Source: Eledone cirrhosa
Taxonomy: Eukaryota; Mollusca; Cephalopoda; Octopoda; Eledonidae
Assembly (NCBI GenBank): GCA_964016885.1
Contig: OZ024740.1
Location: 204,381,429 to 204,445,428 of the forward strand
Length of the DNA: 64,000 nucleotides
Reading direction: 5' to 3'
Every line of letters begins with the position of its first letter. Within the stretch, counting starts at the first letter, position 1. Shown piece by piece: positions 62,480-64,000 of this stretch. The notes below the pieces were generated by a model that ran no database searches, was not told where the DNA came from, and saw only the letters and a list, made by a program, of their open reading frames with translations. Both the position numbers and the translations under genes were made by a program.

Positions 62480-62625
62480 GCTTGCTATAGGAACAAGCAT
62501 TGCTTAATGGTTAAGGATTTTATTTTGCAACCACTTGGTTGTGAGTTCAGTCCCACTACATGGGGCCTTGGGCAAGTGTCTTTTAATGTAGCCTAGGGTT
62601 AACCAATGGTAATTTTGTGTCAAAT
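62480..62625 (+). mobile_element. tRNA-derived SINE, cephalopod type
   Basis: Contains a pol III B-box-like GAGTTCAGTCCCAC followed by CTTGGGCAAGTGTCTTTTA and GTAGCCTAGGGTTAACCAA. This is the head and core I recall for a common octopus/squid SINE. An A-box-like part precedes it (AATGGTTAAGGATTT). The copy is diverged and I cannot place its 3' end exactly. Confidence 0.65.
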
Positions 62626-63119
62626 ATTGGAAATTACATGGGTTTTTTCAGCCTATTAAATTATATTTTAACTTGAGCCACTTTTTCTGTATAAAACTGA
62701 AGGAACCTTGAAACTCGCGATTTTCGGCGCGAAATTACCAAAAGTTTTGTTGCTCTATCACGTGATCTTCCTAAGCCTATGAAATGCTATTTCAAACATA
62801 TAGCAATATGATCCACATTTTTTGGCATAAAACTGAAAGAAATTCCCAACATCAGCTAGATGCAAGTTACAAGACGGCATAGCCACACATCTCTCCAACT
62901 CTCTCTTGAAAATCATGAAACATGTGAAACCGGTAAAGTTATAAATTATTGTAAATAAACCTTCTTAAAGACTCCAATTGCCTTTCCAACTTCTTTTCCC
63001 AATAGTTTTAGCCGTGTAGGATATATTTAAAACAACCTGTAGATTCACCAGAGTAAGCACTCGATGCGTAGTTTCCAGTAGGTATGTTGGCGTTGTATTA
63101 AGCATAGTGTAATACTACT
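62626..63119. other. AT-rich non-satellite sequence, nothing recognised
   Basis: No open frame, tRNA or clear repeat. A short similarity, GTATAAAACTGAAGG near 62690 and GCATAAAACTGAAAG near 62826, may be an old duplication. Confidence 0.5.
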
Positions 63120-63345
63120 AATAATAAAAAGGACGAAGTGTTAGATCTTCATTACGTTTATTGAGATGTGACGCGTGTTTCGCGATTGATCAGCTCAGGG
63201 ATCGATCTGTATCGTCGAACTTCTGTTATTACCATAACAGAAGTCCGACGAGCTTTTGATTCACCCTTTTGCTGATCAATCGCTAAACGCGCGTCACACC
63301 TCAATAAATGTAATAAAGATCTAACACTTCGTCGTTTTTATTATT
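63120..63345. mobile_element. Foldback (long inverted repeat) element
   Basis: About 75-bp arms, 63120-63194 and 63271-63345, are inverted copies with some ten mismatches. An inner stem CGTCGAACTTCTGTTAT (63213-63229) pairs with 63234-63250 around a TACC loop. Each arm, read toward its outer end, contains CTGATCAATCGC, an AAAC, CGCGTCAC and an AATAAA. There is no coding capacity. It may be a MITE or two repeat ends joined head to head. Confidence 0.7.
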
Positions 63346-63360
63346 ATTATTATATATATA
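63339..63360. repeat. TTA and TA microsatellite
   Basis: (TTA)n runs into (TA)n directly at the right arm of the foldback element. Confidence 0.85.
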
Positions 63361-63418
63361 CCTGTTTTGCTCGATTTGTGGTCCCACCACGCTTTCATAT
63401 CAACTCTCTCCTTCTCTC

Positions 63419-63420
<2 letters not shown>

Positions 63421-63458
<38 letters not shown>

Positions 63459-63461
63459 TCT

Positions 63462-63492
<31 letters not shown>
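63421..63492. repeat. CT microsatellite
   Basis: Long CT runs broken by CCCTCTCTATC. The arginine/glutamate-rich open frames on the other strand are translations of this repeat. Confidence 0.95.
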
Positions 63493-63497
<5 letters not shown>

Positions 63498-63501
63498 TGC
63501 T

Positions 63502-63585
63502 CGTTTGCGACATGATTCACACATGTAAAACTCCTCTTGTTTCGATCGTTTACGACACGTTTTACACATGCTGTAAAACTCTTTT
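63502..63585 (-). repeat. 45-bp spaced direct repeat encoding two CxxC motifs
   Basis: CGTTTGCGACATGATTCACA at 63502 and CGTTTACGACACGTTTTACA at 63547 start two similar 37-39-bp units, 45 bp apart. On the minus strand they read as two 15-residue units with C-x-x-C-R-K-R in one open frame (63321-63713). The frame is otherwise microsatellite. It could be a decayed zinc-knuckle exon or chance. Confidence 0.4.
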
Positions 63586-63628
63586 GGATTATCTCCCTTT
63601 CCCTTCTCCCTCTCACTTCCGATTGCTT

Positions 63629-63630
63629 CG

Positions 63631-63656
<26 letters not shown>
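63629..63656. repeat. CT microsatellite, second run
   Basis: Uninterrupted CT dinucleotides. Confidence 0.95.
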
Positions 63657-63663
<7 letters not shown>

Positions 63664-63908
63664 ACTTTGTTGAGATCGCACGGAACTACCTTGCTCCTAG
63701 TTATTGCCCCCACAAGACTTAAGTCTTATCGGTTCGTTGTAGCTTATTCTATTCTATTTTTCCTCGGTTACTCACTTGCATGTTCCATTGTCCTGTCTCC
63801 CCCCCCCCCCTCCATTCGGTCTATTTACTTCGTTTTATTTTCTCTTTCTTCCTCTCTCCTCACTATTTTTCCTTTCTTTCTTTTCTTTCCCTCATGGCCT
63901 TTTGATCG
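63657..63908. other. Pyrimidine-rich sequence with a 12-C run, no gene
   Basis: T- and C-rich sequence with twelve C at 63799-63810. The open frame across it (63667-63912) is low-complexity Ser/Phe/Leu and has no recognisable domain. Confidence 0.6.
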
Positions 63909-64000
63909 ATAAAAGGCCTTGGGCGCGCTGCTTATCACTTTTGATGACCTGTTTTAAGCGCCGAAACATCTATGATCTATGGTTAACAGCTGATGAAGGG
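63909..64000 (+). repeat. Edge of a dispersed repeat, cut by the window end
   Basis: Contains AAAAGGCCTTGGGCGCGCTG, TTAAGCGCCGAAACATC and GTTAACAGCTGATGAAGG, strings I associate with dispersed octopus repeats. CCGAAAC and CTGATGA are also hammerhead-ribozyme-like boxes, as in Penelope-like element ends, but the window ends too early to tell. Confidence 0.4.

Noticed and set aside
63321..63713. Arg/Glu-rich 130-residue frame
   Set aside because: Most of it is translated CT microsatellite. Only the CxxC pair is noted as a weak finding.

Overview
The window is eukaryotic and almost entirely repetitive. I recognise no host protein-coding gene, rRNA or tRNA gene in it. About 55 kb of the 64 kb (roughly 86%) is a single tandem satellite with a 38-bp monomer, of the type CAGACGTGGCTGTG ... 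TTAAGGAGTTTATTATAG. Two short interspersed repeats point to a cephalopod mollusc, probably octopus-like. One is a fragment of the SINE body containing TTTGCCTTTCATCC and GGGGTCGATAAA. The other is a tRNA-derived SINE with GTTCAGTCCCAC and CTTGGGCAAGTGTCTT. Long CT, TA and CAG/CAA microsatellites fit this. The organism call rests on recalled repeat families, not on a search.

Layout: satellite 1-5755; a 1.4-kb LTR retroelement on the plus strand (5756-7136); satellite 7137-44237; a 3.8-kb LTR retroelement on the minus strand (44238-48078); satellite 48079-58958 holding three copies of a shrunken solo LTR; a 1.6-kb internally deleted LTR element (58959-60576); satellite 60577-62479; then a non-satellite flank (62480-64000) with a SINE, AT-rich sequence, a foldback element, CT microsatellites and the edge of another repeat. 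The satellite has two compositional domains that change near 37,750. The left domain contains a 10,062-bp block repeated head to tail (10357-20418 and 20419-30480) at near identity. The right domain is built of nested 0.68, 1.24, 2.7 and 2.8-kb duplications.

The retroelements are Ty3/gypsy-type (Metaviridae) with a tRNA-Trp primer binding site, 4-bp target duplications and a GPY/F integrase tail, which together suggest the CsRn1 lineage. Two LTR families are present: A (TGTAGCGG...CGCTATA) and B (TGTAGTAAAAG...CCTAAA). The most unusual feature is that both A insertions are chimeras. Directly after LTR A and its primer binding site comes an inverted primer binding site joined to an inverted LTR B, giving a near-perfect PBS-to-PBS palindrome with two promoters facing each other across it. 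The two insertions have different target duplications and lie in opposite orientations, so the chimera appears to have moved as a unit. The larger copy also carries an inverted, still open reverse transcriptase fragment and a direct integrase tail. No copy is autonomous: gag and most of protease, RNase H and integrase are missing.
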